Source: Hypoxylon rubiginosum
Taxonomy: Eukaryota > Ascomycota > Sordariomycetes > Xylariales > Hypoxylaceae
DNA length: 64,000 bases
Reading direction: 5' to 3'
Assembly: GCA_902806565.1 (NCBI GenBank)
Contig: CADCXA010000024.1
Location: 186,001 to 250,000, forward strand
Shown: piece after piece, positions 1 through 13,361 of the stretch
How positions within the stretch are numbered: position 1 is the first letter of the stretch
Layout of the letters: each line of letters starts with the position of its first letter
Program-made: the position numbers and the translations under genes
Notes under the pieces: generated by a model
What the model was told of the DNA's origin: nothing
The model's database searches: none
The model's input: the letters and a program-made list of their open reading frames with translations, nothing else

Positions 1-3000
1 GACGATGCGAGCGCCCTCGCGACTTTGGCTCCGGCTCCGTCCGTTCGAGCACCAAATCCTCCTAGACATTTGCCTAGCCTGCCTCCCGGTGCTGGGCCTT
101 CCTCGCCGCATACTGCGCGGAGTCTGGAGAAATGGGAAGTGGAAGATTACATTCTTCTGGCGACCGTCGATGGACACCTTTATGCTGTCAACCGCGAATC
201 CGGCGACGAACGCTGGCATCTCCAGGTTGAACAGCCCATTGTCGAAACCATTCACCACCGTCTTAATGCTTCCCTGGCTGACGATCAAGTCGGCCACGAC
301 CAAGGCCACGGCCACCGGTACGACCACCATCCCATGGACGACTACATCTGGGCTGTCGAGCCTACGCAGAACGGCGCCCTCTACGTCTGGGCGCCGTCCG
401 GTTTCGGCAGCGGTCTGATGAGCACGGGCTTTACTATGAAGCAGCTGGTGGATGATTTTGGTTCCTACGCCGTTCAGAATCCGCCCGTCGTCTACACAGG
501 CCACAAAAAGACGACCATGATTACCCTCGACGCCGCAACCGGCCGTGTCTTGAAGTGGTTTGGGCAGGCTGGCTCTCAGGTCGACCAGAGTGCCACCTGC
601 TTTCCCCCGAACGGTCGCTTTATCGACTCGGATAGCGAAGAATGTAGCAACAGCGGCATCATCACTCTCGGTCGGACAGAGTACATCGTTACCATACATC
701 GCTCTGACGACGGAAGGGAGCTTGCCACCCTTAAGTACGCCGAATGGGGACCTAATATTTATGACAACGATCTTCTTCAACAATACAGGGCGACGCAGGA
801 TAATCGATATTTCACCAGTCAGCACGACGGCAAGGTATACGCCCTCGTGCATCCCACCGGTTTTACGTCCTTTGCGCTCCAGTTCCCCGTTCCAGTCGCC
901 CGCGTCTTTGATATTGCTAGGCCGGAAGATGTTCCGTCCGGCAGCAATCCTGAACTGGTCCTACTTCCTCAGCCCATCCCCCCTGCCCGGGATGAGGACT
1001 CGGCCCGCGCCAGAAGCGTTCGCGTCTTCCTCAACCAGACCGAGTCCGGTAGTTGGTATGCCATGTCCGGCTTGTCGTACCCTCTCATCGTTGATGCTCC
1101 TGCGGCGGAAGCCGGCCGTACGAACCGATGGGATAGCGCGCGTACTTCCGATTCTCTCGACGCCGCTTGGGCGAATAGGGTGCTGGTTGGGACCCATGTT
1201 CTAGGGAATGCCAGGGGCGTCACGCAGCGGCCGCCGACTCTGCCTCCGAGCTTACCTTCGCACCCCTTTCCTCCAGAGTCCGATAACGACGACAACGAAT
1301 CTGCCGTGCCTTCTCCGTTTCCCGATTCCGCCTCTGAGCCCCAAAGCATCGTTGAAAGCCTCAGCACACTCCCCCAATACGCTGCCGATAAGACTCTGGA
1401 TTTTCTTATGAACCCCGTCCTGCTGGCGTTTGTACTGTACTTCTTGTTCCGCTACTACAGGGATCTAATTCGATGGTCCAAGCGACGCATCAAGCCCAAG
1501 GGCTATCTTGATACTTTGACATACGTGTCTTCGACAGATCCCAGCGATATTCCTCCCCCGGATCGTGTCGCTAATGAACTTCGTACGTCGAGTCTCGATG
1601 CGGATGAGAAGCAGCATCAGCCACCAACCATCGAGGTAGAAAGTATTGGAAAGACCGGGACTGCTGTGGTGTCTAGCGTGGAGCTCGACTCGGGGGACGC
1701 AGAAGGTGAGCGCGATCAGCAGGCTGAGGGGGACTCCCCCGAGAAGAAGAAGAAAGCCCATCGCGGACGGAGAGGAGGGATCAAGCATCGCAAGGGAGCT
1801 AAGAAACAACGGGACGCGTCCGAGAACCCGGACGAGAAACTTTACTTGGATACTGGAGAGGGTATCCCAGGCCTTCAGAACGTCGGCATGCCGCCCAAGC
1901 TCGAGCCGAATATCACGACGATGAGCAATGATCCCGAGGATGTGAGCGGTCCGATCGTCAAGATCGGCGGCATCGAGGTCAACCAGGATGAGCAGCTCGG
2001 CATGGGTAGTAACGGTACCATTGTCTTTGCAGGAAAATTCCACGGTCGAGACGTTGCTGTTAAGCGTATGCTCACCCAATTTTGGGACATAGCAACTCAG
2101 GAGACCCAGCTGTTACTTGAGAGCGACCATCATCCGAATGGTATGAATCTCTCCAATTACCTCCATTATTAATAGCTCCTACTTCGCACTGCTAATCCTA
2201 ATGTCTAGTGATACGATACTATGCAATGTCAAAGAACGACAGTTTCCTATATATTGCGCTGGAACTCTGCCAGGCCTCACTTTCCGACATCATCGAGAAG
2301 CCTGCCATGTATCAGGATCTAGCTCAAGCGGGAGAGATGGATCTGCCCCGAGTCCTACTTCAAGTTGCGCACGGTCTAGGCTTTCTTCACGATCTTCGCA
2401 TTGTTCACCGGGATCTAAAACCGCAGAACATCCTTGCCACCATGGGGAGAGATGGAAAACCGCGGCTACTCGTATCTGATTTCGGGTTGTGCAAGAAGCT
2501 CGAAGGTGGGCAATCTTCGTTCGGCGCGACTACGGCCCACGCTGCCGGCACTTCGGGTTGGCGTGCGCCTGAACTGCTCCTCGACGACGATGCCCGCGAA
2601 AGTTCTACGATGTCTATGGCCAGCACGCATAGCGACTCGAGCCAATTAGTCAGTGCCGATGTCATGCCTAACCGTCGCGCAACCCGCGCTATCGACATTT
2701 TCAGTCTCGGGCTTGTCTTCTTTTACGTGCTCACCAAAGGACTTCACCCTTTCGACTGTGGTGACCGCTACATGCGGGAAGTCAATATTAGGAAGGGCCA
2801 ATTTAATCTCAAGCCGCTCGATGTGTTGGGAGACTTTGCGCATGAGGCTAAAGCGCTGATCGAGACTATGCTTCGATCTGATCCTAGAGCCAGGCCATCG
2901 GCCAAGGATGTCATGTCCCACCCCTTTTTCTGGTCTGCCAAGGAACGGCTCGCCTTCCTCTGCGATGTGTCGGATCACTTCGAGCTAGAGCCACGCGACC

Positions 3001-3350
3001 CCCCGTCCAAGGCTTTGATAGAGTTGGAGGCCTGTGCGCCCCAGATATGCCGTGGCGACTTTCTCAAAGCCCTTCCTAAGGAATTCGTCGATAGCTTGGG
3101 CAAACAGCGCAAGTACACGGGCTCGAAACTCCTAGACCTCCTGCGGGCGTTGAGAAACAAGCGGTTTCACTACGGGGACATGAGCGAGTCATTGAAAAAG
3201 ATGGTAGGGCCATTGCCGGACGGGTATCTGAGTTTCTGGACTAGGCGGTTCCCCAACTTGCTGATTGTGTGTTGCACGGTGATTTACAAGTTGAACCTCG
3301 AGGAGTTGGACGCCTTTAAGGAGTACTTCAAACCGAGGACGCCGCTGTAA
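1..3350 (+). CDS. IRE1: IRE1-type unfolded-protein-response kinase/endoribonuclease (5' partial)
   Basis: ER transmembrane sensor of unfolded protein that splices the HAC1-type mRNA. The reading frame is open from base 1, so the signal peptide and start lie outside the window. Exons are 1-2140 and 2209-3350; the 68-bp intron (2141-2208, GTATGA...CTAG, branch GCTAAT) restores the conserved HHPNVIRYY junction. 1093 residues are visible. Residues 1 to about 460 are the PQQ-like luminal sensor (DGHLYAVNRESG near the start). A membrane span lies at about 471-486. A Lys/Arg-rich linker follows (KKKKAHRGRRGG). The kinase has P-loop GMGSNG at about 667, VAVK Lys688, HRD 780-782 and DFG 804-806. The C-terminal KEN RNase domain has RNKRFHY, with Asn1030, Lys1031 and His1034 aligning with the catalytic Asn/Lys/His of yeast Ire1. 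All catalytic elements look intact. It is the only gene in the window that is both truncated by the left edge and essential to ER stress signalling. Confidence 0.96.
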
Positions 3351-4326
3351 TGCTCTATACGTAGCTGAATTCGTCTTAGGCGATTCGTAGACTATTCGTA
3401 TTTTGTCAAGATGATGTAGTAGAAAAGAAATAAAATCGGGAATGGCTTGATCAACTAAGCTCTAACATTAACTCTATTGCCCGAATACGAATAGCATATA
3501 CATTGGTATTTGGATATGCGAATATCTACACCCTCAAGTTGCATATAAGTTGGGTACTTTTTGGATATGTGCAAACCTAGGTACTTATCTCATAAATCTT
3601 TACGCGTTCTAACTATGTCGGTAACGCGTCTCAACATATCGAAATTTGAAGTAGGTACGCGTTTCTTTTTCCGCAGTGCTTTTTTTCTTTTTCTTTTCAT
3701 ATCAGCCACATTAAATTACTTATCTTCCAGGACTACAGAGCGCCAATGCGACCTGTCACTCACGGAATGCAACGGGTACACCACCCGCTGGATCCCTGAC
3801 CTTCTCATCGCTCACAGGCCTCTCAAGTGCACACTGTGTACTTATACGTCTTTTCGTCCTTTCTCTCAGCCCCATATACGAGAAGATCTCCGACGCACCT
3901 GCCACTTTATCACGATAGTGCTTCTCTAAGATGACATAATCACCCGTGAACAACTACTATCACCACCAAGACGAGAGTGAACCCTATCAATATTCCCACC
4001 CTCGCTTCCGCCTCACATGTATGCCAATTCCTTTCCTTTCTCATCAGTCTAAATGATGACAACTCTACTATGACTTAGAGGTCACCAAAAGTAGACTATC
4101 CCCATCCTAATCATCCTTCTGATATCCCAACTTCACGCAGCGTTCACGTCTTGATTATGTTTGATCTAACCGTCTACTAGCAGTACCCCTTCCAGGACAG
4201 GGCTCAGATTAGTTTAATACTCTACCTTGGGACTTATAATTCATAGTTCTGTGGGACTAGCAGAGTTCCGCATCGCCCTTGAAGCCTTGCCGTCTCAACA
4301 CATCTGTGTGTGGTGATCTTGTTACC
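3351..4326. other. Intergenic spacer, IRE1 to polyQ gene
   Basis: AT-richer spacer holding the IRE1 3' UTR and the upstream region of the next gene on the same strand. It has T-rich tracts around 3663-3700 and an ACCTAGGTA motif at about 3577. The short ORFs here show no family features or codon bias that I can support. Confidence 0.6.
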
Positions 4327-6841
4327 ATGTCTGCAGAGTTCAAAGAGCACGAGCCGCTAGACGGCCCTAGACGGCAACGCACCAGTTCAGCCAGGTCTGG
4401 TCTAGTTGGCCATAATACTCCCAAGGGAAGACTTTCCAAGAGCAAGTCGGATGAAATAGTCCCTGATTCCCAAAAATCCCAAACATCTAGCAAGACGAAG
4501 CATAAGTCTAGCAATCTAGTAGGCAAATGTCAAGTTTCACCAACTCGATTCGTTCCCTACTAAATTTCTTTCGTAGGCGAACAGTGACAAGAAAATGAAG
4601 CCTCGACTACATTCTCCTGATGCGTCCAGGACAGGCCCCCCACAAACGCCAGGTCCCCGGCCCGGGCCTGCTGTCAAAGATCTTTCTAGATATCGACGGA
4701 AACCCCCAGCGGCGCATCTCACAGCTCGGGCAGCGAGTAGTCCTATCAAAGCGCCAGCTAAACGATCTCCTCTTTTAGCTACTCCGAAGTCACTGGTTTC
4801 AGGCCAGCGTAGGGCAGATCTCAAGATTGCCCCCAAGACACCTTCCCGGACTATGAGTGCGAGGACTTCAGCGAGGGCAACGACTTCAATGAGGGCAACA
4901 ACTGCTGTAAGAACAACGAGTGCATCGAGAGTAACAAGGCCAACGACGACTAAGGAAACGAACTTGGTTGCCGCGCCAAACAACCGCCAAAAAACGCCTC
5001 GTACAGGTCGACAAGATCCATACGAAGTTCCGTCCGACAGTGAAGCCGACGATCAGCTAAGACGCGTGGTCAAACCATCGAAAAAAACCTACGCCTCAAG
5101 AAGCTATCCTCACTCTGACCCATGGATCCCGGCACGAATTCCCGCGGATGCCGAAGTCATCTTGCTTGACAGAGTGTCAAGCGGCGAGATGCCTGGTTCT
5201 CGTATCACCCCTGATAGTCACCGTACATCGCCCATTGGCCGGCCGATTCGCCCAAAATTCCCAACAAGCTCCATAATTATCTCCTTGGATGACTCTTCTA
5301 GCCACGAGATGCTAGCCTCGCCCTCTCCGTCCTCTAATCCTCGCCTAAATTCTGTAGGCGATTCCCCTCCTCCTAGGCATGGCCCAGGAAGGAACCGGCT
5401 AGATAATAAGATCGTTTTGTCATCGTCGGGACCCCCATCGTATTCTGACGAGGAGAGCATATTGGAAGAAACGCCAAGAAAGCTAGAGTTACCACCTACG
5501 AGTAGGGCTGCAGAGAGAGATAGGGGTAGGGAGAGGACGAAACAGTACGTGCTCACCGACAACTCTAGTAAGGGTATTTGGTCCGAAACAACTGATAGGA
5601 CCCTCAATACTACCAATATTACGCCATTCTTAGCAGCCAGAGGTCATTCTTCACCGCTGTCTGCAGCGTCTCAAACAACCTCTGCCCTTATCGCCGAACA
5701 ATTAATGGAAACGTATGCGCCGCCGTCGAACCAAGAATTGGCAGCGCTGATGAGCTCGAGTCCTGCAAAACAATCTGCTGAATACGACGAGGCACCCAAT
5801 TGGAACAATAGCCGTCCCAATGGTGGTATCAAGGAAAGTTCGGAAGCTCCCACTCGAACGTCCCCTGAGGTATTGCGTAACCAGGATGCCGAACGATCGG
5901 GCGACGTGAATATCGTGAATGGAAATGCTATACCACAGACGACTAGAGTATTACGTTCGCGTTCGATTATTAAGCCGAGTCAGAAGCCGAATCAGGGAGT
6001 GCAGAGCGTCGGGCGAGGTGGTGCGAGTGACAAAGGGGATACTCTTATTCTCCCCAATGAGACTCGAACCAAGCCTGCTAGAGAGCTATTCAATGGCAAC
6101 AGCGCAGAGCCATTGTCGAAGGATGGCGAATATTTACTACCTGTTAAGACTAACATAGTAGTAGAGCTACCGGCATTGACAGAAAAACAACAGGCTCATT
6201 ATGAGGTTGTGTCTCCTGAAGGGGTAGCTAATGCTCGCCCAACAGCTATCCCGAAGAGCTTCCAAGAAATCAACGGGGCTACTTCCACGATGGGCGAACA
6301 ATCGCACGATTCCGATGCAGAGGCGCTTAACTATGTCTTGCGCAGGTCGCCCCAGTGGCTGAACAGCATCACGGGGCTTGATGCCGATTCAGAGGCAGAG
6401 AAGGATAGCGACGCTACGATGCAAGTGTCAGCACCGCTACCTATCATCCCGAAAAAGGCGTCGATTTCCGAACCGTTGGCGCATACGTCAAAGACGACTG
6501 ATCCACGCCCCGAAGGCAGACGCTCTCCCAAGCCACTTCCACTACCGCAGGTCGCGCTGCTCGCCCCCGCGAATGAATGGCACCGCGAGGATTCAGAGGG
6601 TGCAACGCACCCCGGTGTAGTCTCATGTTCTGAGGAGCCCGCGCTGAAGCAACTGCAACAACAACAACAGCAGCAAGGACCTCAATTAGCAACAGGCTTG
6701 ACAAGCAGTGACGTCGGTCTTGGTATACAGTCCTTGCCGGAACAAGGTAGAAAGGGGATGCGTAAGTCGCCCCGTAGGGACGATGCTCCAGCAGAAACGT
6801 CGTCCGGGCATAAAAAGCGAAAGGTCAGCCACAATCCAGAG

Positions 6842-6937
<96 letters not shown>

Positions 6938-7051
6938 GAAGACGCTTCAGCGCCGGGAGAGGGACACGCGCGCGCGACACGGAGACGAAATGTCGGCAGG
7001 AAAGCTCGGCGCCGGCAACGTCAAGAACAGCAACAAGCAAGCTTAACGTGA
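4327..7051 (+). CDS. Low-complexity protein with 32-residue polyglutamine tract, function unknown
   Basis: Two exons, 4327-4518 and 4577-7051, joined by a 58-bp intron (GTAGGC...TTTCGTAG, branch CTACTAAAT) in phase 0, give 888 residues. The ATG at 4327 has a good context (TTACC before it); the in-frame codon further upstream is TTG. I do not recognise a catalytic or folded domain. The protein is rich in Ser, Thr, Pro and Arg, with basic stretches in the first 150 residues and a KKRKV basic cluster just before the glutamine run, which suggests nuclear localisation. Gln tracts occur at about residue 757 (seven Q) and at 820-851 (32 uninterrupted Q). The C-terminus is again Arg/Gln-rich. Likely an intrinsically disordered nuclear or chromatin-associated protein; that is inference from composition only. 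The intron boundary rests on frame and branch-site agreement. Confidence 0.75.
6842..6937 (+). repeat. In-frame CAA/CAG polyglutamine repeat
   Basis: 32 glutamine codons. After four CAG codons the tract alternates CAA and CAG, so at DNA level it is a hexanucleotide repeat inside the coding sequence. Interspersed CAA codons usually stabilise such tracts against slippage. It is the longest homopolymer in the window. Confidence 0.95.
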
Positions 7052-8323
7052 ACCGCTAGCCGGGAGCGATCATTTTCGCTGCGTACTTGGACGGCCTGCT
7101 AGTTCTGAGTCCAGAGAGGGGCTACGAGCATGATGGACCAGATGAGAACCCTCCGCTACGCCTAAATTTGATGAGATGTGGTAGGACTGGGGCTTTGCAT
7201 ATGAGTGCTTCTGAAGTTGCTTAAATATACATAATGGATGATGACAGGCAGCGGGCACTGGATTAGATTGGCTCAAATCCATAGTTACCTACTTACGAAG
7301 TACATGTCTTAGTTTCTGATAGGTCTCACGAGACTTGCTGTTGCGCCAGAGAGCTAGAACTTTATGGGGGTAAGGGAGTAGTAATATAATAATTGGCAAC
7401 CCTCCTGCCCTGCTTCTCACGATTCGCTTGTCCCGACGTAGTATTGCAGTTCCGTCCAATACGTTTTTTCCGTTGGACCAAATCAGACCTCACCGCCGTC
7501 TTAGGTATATGATATATATTCTTAACCAAAGTAAGCAAAAAATGCAACGAGTACCGGGTTTTTCCAACGGATGACATGACTGGATTCTTTGATAGGTATC
7601 ATAAATTTTTATTTTCTTTTTCCAATCATGATGTCCACGGTTTACGTTACGATCGACGTGGTGGGTGGGGTATACCATCGAGCTTGGTGATTCGTGGGAA
7701 TCGGAATCGTGAACGAGTCTAAGCCCTTCCTTACATACATGTATGTAGTTAAAGCCCCTCTCCTCTTTGACCTCCAAGCAGGTCGGCAGGACACAAAATA
7801 AGCAGTAATGCCGAATAGTACGATTGTGCCCAGCTAGTTCGATCACGGATCGACCGGAATGGAAGTCTTCTAGTGCTTAGCTCGCCTACCGAATCCTAAA
7901 AGCAATCTCACGATCCTCGCAGAGATTCTTGCAAAGATGTCTTCTACGAAGTCACAGCACTCAGGAAGCTTCAGAAGCGGTCAAATCATCATCAGACTTG
8001 CTTGGAAGTTTACTTTATCAACGGTCTAGACTCTATCTATTTCATTTCATCTGTATACCTTTTTGATTACCATCTTTTTTTTCTTCTATGCTACTTCATG
8101 TGTGAAGCAAGCAAAGCGTCTAGACTCGAACGACTATCCTACCAACTCCAGTTAACAGCAGACAGCCAAGGTCAGCCTAGCAGAGAGCCTTCGGGTCGCT
8201 ATTGAGCGCTACCCTATTATATATCTTTCTCTGCTTAACCGTATCCAGCACGTGCTGGCCTTGCCGTCCTGATTTAGACCGAGGAACGAGTCCTCGAGGC
8301 GACGGCGATTCGACACAATATCT
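7052..8323. other. Intergenic spacer between convergent genes
   Basis: About 1.3 kb between the 3' ends of the polyQ gene and the desaturase. Expected to hold both 3' UTRs. I see no further gene; short ORFs lack family signatures. Confidence 0.6.
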
Positions 8324-9858
8324 TTACTCGTCCGCCCCAATCGTCATTCCCTTCCGCGGCGGGCTCACCTTCGCGGGCTTCATACCCAGACCGTTGGTGT
8401 TCCGGAAGAACAAGACGCCCTTTCCTTCGCCCTTGGCACCCTCGTTGGGCTCGACCCATTGGCACATCCTCGCGCTACGCCACATGGCCGTGATGAAACC
8501 GATAGAACCACCTTTCGTGTCCGATCGGTAGTGGCGGCCCATGACCTTCTTGATAGCCTCGCTCGCCTCGTCCGCGTTGTAAAAGGGGATCGTGGAGACG
8601 TAGTGGTGCAGGACGTGGGTCTCGATAATTCCGTGCATCAGCTGGCGGCCGATGAAACCGAACTCACGATCGATCGTAGCAGCGGCACCGCGCACATAGT
8701 TCCACGACTCGGGCTTGTAGTGGGGTAGAGATGGGTCCGTGTGCTGCAGGAAAGTGATCGCAACTACATCATGATTAGCAATTGGTCGAATTCACACAAC
8801 GAACGCTACGTGATCGAGGACTTACCGAGCCAGTGGTTGACCCAGAGGTACGGCAGGAAGTACCAGACAAAGAGATTGCTCCAGCCGAACTTGTTGCCGA
8901 GCATTACCAGGGCGGAAATGGTGATGGCCAAACCCAGATCGCTCAGAAGAATCAACTTGGCGTCCTTCGCCTCGTACAGCGGGCTAGAAGGGTTGAAATG
9001 GTTGACACCCTTAAACCAGCCATTCCGCTTGCCCTTTCCACGTCCCTCGCTCTGGCGTTCGTGATGGTTGTGCCCGGTGACGTTGGTCATCAGGTAGTTG
9101 GGCCAACCGATGAGCTGCTGTCCGAGGAGCATCAAGAAGGTTACGATGGGCGTCTCCTCACCGAGCTCGCTGAGCTCGTGTGCCAGCTTGCCGATGCGGC
9201 TGGCCCTCTCCTCGCGGGTCTTGGGCACGAAGACCATGTCGCGCTCTAGGTGGCCCGTCGCCTTGTGGTGCTTGCCGTGCGAGATCTTCCAGCTGAAGTA
9301 CGGCACCAGGAGGGAAGAGTGCAGGATCCAGCCTACGGTGTCGTTTAGCACTTTCGAAGTGCTGAAGGATTGGTGACCGCACTCGTGGGCCAAGACCCAG
9401 ATGCCGGTGCCGAAGAGGCCCTGCAGAAACGTATACAGGCCCCATAGCGCGAATCGGGCTGGGTAAGAGGGCACGTTCTCGGGAGTCACGTAGGTGTGGA
9501 AGATGTAGAAGGTAGTGGCGAGCTGGACAATGTCACGGAAGACATAGTACAGGCCCGTAGCCGCGGACCGCTCGAAGCAGTGCTTAGGGATGGCATCGCG
9601 GATGTCCTTGATGGTATAGTTGGGAATCTCGAAGTCGTTGCCGTACGTATCGATCAGCTTGCCGTGGGAAGCCGTGTTCGATTCGATGGAGGACATGGAA
9701 GAGAGCGAGGTCGAAGAGGCTGAAGGTCTAGGGGAGTCCATGGGAGAGCCAGTGGCGGTGGAAGGGGACGAGACGTCGGTATCTGTGGTAGTAGAAGTCA
9801 TGGTTCGGCGGAGGGCAGGATTCTGGCGCGGGACGCCGGTAGCCATTGCGGAAGTCAT
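8324..9858 (-). CDS. Delta-12 (oleate) fatty acid desaturase
   Basis: Membrane di-iron enzyme that inserts the second double bond into oleate to make linoleate in the ER. Exons 9858-8826 and 8763-8324 are separated by a 62-bp intron (8764-8825, GTAAGT...TAG), which restores VNHWLVAITFLQHTDP. The product is 490 residues, a normal length. The ATG at 9858 is the first in frame; a GTG lies upstream. The N-terminus (about 1-60) is Ser/Thr-rich and cytosolic. The three histidine boxes are complete: HECGH 158-162, HGKHH 194-198 and HVLHH 394-398. Hydrophobic segments flank them in the usual pattern. A delta-15 activity cannot be excluded from sequence alone, but the HECGH and HVLHH forms and the length match fungal delta-12 enzymes. 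Convergent with the polyQ gene. Confidence 0.95.
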
Positions 9859-12800
9859 ATTAGATAGAACACTATTTCCTCCCACTCAAATCTTGTTTGC
9901 AGTTCGGACGCCAGGAAAGATAAACCTTCTACGCGGAGTCTCACGAGTCTGGTTTTAAATCCGTAGGGAGGGCACAAAATACGAAAACCCACGGCAGCAC
10001 AGCACCGGGAAGATCGCTTGGCGGTAGAGGGTGTCAATTGGGTGGCGACCAAGACGAATTAGTTAAGAGGGAGAGGTCTACTCTATGATAGAAAAGTGAC
10101 AACTTTGTCTTATAAGAAAGAGAGAAAGAAAACACTCGGGACAAGTACAATGATCGATTTAGCCTTCGTATTCCTATATGCATATAACTTGTATGCACAT
10201 AAGACATATCTATATCTTATCAGATGCTCATGTACCTATGGATATGTGCATTACCTTAGGTACCTGCATGTATGTAAGCAGGTATGAAACGACACCCTAA
10301 GAAAAGGATGAGAGAAAAAAAAAGTTAACCGCCTTAGAGTTGTTAACCTGTTACTGCTACCGAAGTCAGGGGGGCCAAGCCAACAAGTTGTACCGCGCTT
10401 GTATAATAGGCGCCTCCGAGAAATTCCCTTACGTACATGTTCTCAACGATAATAATGAGAAGAAATACCTACGTCCATAATCCCACCCGCTCCAAGTGTA
10501 CTCCTGTGTTACCTTTTGACATTTTGAGGCATTACAACCAGACACGTAACGTACATACATATGTAGCTTATGTAGCTTATGTAGCTATGTATGTATGGTA
10601 CTACATAGGGAACTGAGGTGATAGGAGTCGGCCCCGGCTCAGGGTATGCACGTACCCATGCGTATACCCAAAAATCAGGGGCCTGTCATGGTTCGAATGC
10701 TACGCCAGCACATGCAAAATTTTACCCAAGACGGAAGGGAAAAATTCTATGCAAGAAACCGGACGGCACGTACAGCACCGTACTAAAAATTGTTGGTGAC
10801 GGCTGCACTTCTCACCGCCCTTCAGGAACCATTTGTCGAACGAGGCCAAGTGGACCACTTGCTCTTGTATCAGCAGAGCCAGACCTAGTAACCACAGCGA
10901 AGATCACACACTATTTTGTACATGGCAGCGCTAAGTTTGTATGTAAGTTTCATACTGCATTCCTACATTCCTTACATAGTACATCGAGACTTGGCTTGGA
11001 GGGCTTGGAGGGGCAGAAGGGCTCTGGACGCTTCTGGATGGCTGCTCGACTGCTATGTACAGCAACTAGGCTATCTGGCTATGTAACGAGGCTGGCTGGA
11101 TTTTCGTGATCGACCACCCAAAAAGATCTCGGCTTGCATGTTATTGCTTCTCGTTCGGACAGCCCGCAAAGATCAGTAAGGACACCTAAGGGTCAAAGTG
11201 CCGGCCTCTTAGGAACGGTGCTAAAGGAAACAGCCGGAGTGATATGCCTTTTTGCGGCTATCTGCAGGCTACAAGAAACGGAGCACAGATGGAGCACCGT
11301 TGTCATGTGTTCACCACAGAGCAGGTTACAATATATCGTTCGACCAATTTCAGCTCATCCTACGAGACAAAGCCTGTCAGTGGCATCAAAGGGGGGAGCG
11401 CCACGCGAATGCCCTGCAGCGTCACCGAGTTCAGCAACCCTAAGACCTAAGACGAAGCAAATAGGCTTACGACAAGTGGCAAAGGGGCTTAATAGGGGAA
11501 CGGGGATGCCTCGCTTGGCTTTGCTCTATATCCTTAATCGTACATGAGTAGTACATGGACTGCTACATGCTTATGTTCCGGCCCAGCTGTAGAGTTTCGT
11601 GTCTGAAGTCTGTATAGCCCCCTAAAAGGTCTGAAAGTCTATGAATATTCATTATGACGCATATATGTACATAATAATTATTCTTCGATTCGAGCTCGGA
11701 ATTGCAATTAGTAGCTATAACATTGCCCTTCACATGCCGCCAATTCATGCCATTGCCCCTGATTTTCTAGCTTCCGACGTGGTGACATGGTGACGTTTAA
11801 TGCGCGTGGTAGGGTGTAAGTGAATCTGAATCTGTCTAAGGGGTACGGGTTCCCCGATCGAGAAACGAACTCTACCATAGTATGTAGCTTTCCCCGCCGT
11901 CTTGGGTCCTTAGTGTCTCCTTTTTTTTTTTTGTTGGGGAACCGCTTGAGATCTTATCCTACCACTGGCTACCAGATTCATCAATTGTTGAGAGAAGCAG
12001 ATCCCTGCAACCCTAATCCACTACGACCTAGACATGGGCTGGCATGGGCTGGCATGTAGGTACACAGGTACATACGTTACATCCCCTACTCCGCCGGGCA
12101 AGCCTCGACAATTCTTGCCAATCACTAGTTCGGCTAATACACGTGTGGCGGCAAGCATCGCTAACATACCTCCTTTTTGTTCCATCCTTTAAATACGATG
12201 GACTTCCAGATCGCCAAACAGAAATTCGTTAAGAAGCTCTCAGCTCGAAGTGTCAAGCTCATACATACCTCCTAGGTAGCACGAGTTAGATAGACGCTGT
12301 CATCGCTATCCACTCTCAACTGACACTAGCACAGACTTCGTCATGACATACTTTGTGTATATAACTGCATGCACCTTTTAACCCTTCCGAGGTTGATGCT
12401 CTTATGCATGTGAAGGGAACAGCAGCTCTGAGTTCCCTTCTCGCCGAGACAGATGGATCATCATCCATTCCGTCCTCCCGCTGATCTCCCGTGCTTGTAC
12501 CCATAGCATATAGTAGAGATGGTGTTCAACCCGCGCAAGTATATCGTAGATATCGTTGTTTAACGCCTACATATATACTAGTGTACTGTTCCGTGAATTA
12601 TGTTGAACTCAAGGGTTCTGCCGTTAAAAGGATATATCGTTAAACCGTCGAGCTGATTTAAATCACTCGGGCACGATTCCGAAGTAACCTACATATGTAG
12701 TATCGGCACTCTTGGGAACGGCGGCTGTACCGGCCGGAGTCGAGCGGGATATATCTTCATCCAACCCATCCTTTGCGGAATAAATGTGCTCCTTGATCGC

Positions 12801-13361
12801 TTAATATCTTCCGGCACATCATTTCGTTCCGTTTGGCTCGCTTGACTTTACCGTGCAGGTATTTCGCAGATCAGATCTCGCTATATTCTTTTGTCACTCA
12901 CCTAAGCGAGGATATCACTTTATCGCCTTACGGCTAATCTTAGGTTGCTGCTCACTTTGCTCACTTAATAACTTCCGCTCCTGTTGTATCATTACAGAAA
13001 CCAGGCGCCTTGAAGTCGACGGTATTCTGATCCGAATAAACTTCTTACCTACAGCCGCCGTTTCACATGCTCATTGAGGATTTCTAGTCACAGGGCTGCT
13101 CTGGCTTTTGCCCAGGCATCTAGATGAGCACATAATATCTCATCCACAATCAGATAATAGTTTGAATATTGGCCTATAAGAGAGAAAATAAACAATCACA
13201 AGTAAGATGTAGGTGAACTAGCTATCATTATCTACGCTAGGTCCTTGACGGCAATCCTCCTAAGTTCATGACTCTAAAGCTAAAGCAAGGTACTGTACAA
13301 GAAATATTATACATTTACGTTTTGATGCCTCGGAGCTTATGACTGACAGACAGCCTTTCCA
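9859..13361. other. 3.5-kb intergenic region without a supportable gene
   Basis: Contains the desaturase promoter and the 3' flank of the next minus-strand gene. Visible structure: short TATGTAGCT tandem copies and TACATA-rich sequence near 10545-10600, GGGCTGGCAT twice near 12034-12055, and an AGGTACCT motif near 10259. Two open frames of 137-163 codons (10618-11109, 11134-11547) lack family features, and the first opens with GTG. Confidence 0.6.

Noticed and set aside
10618..11547. Two adjacent ORFs (163 and 137 codons)
   Set aside because: The first has a non-ATG start, neither has a recognisable motif, and no splice pattern joins them.
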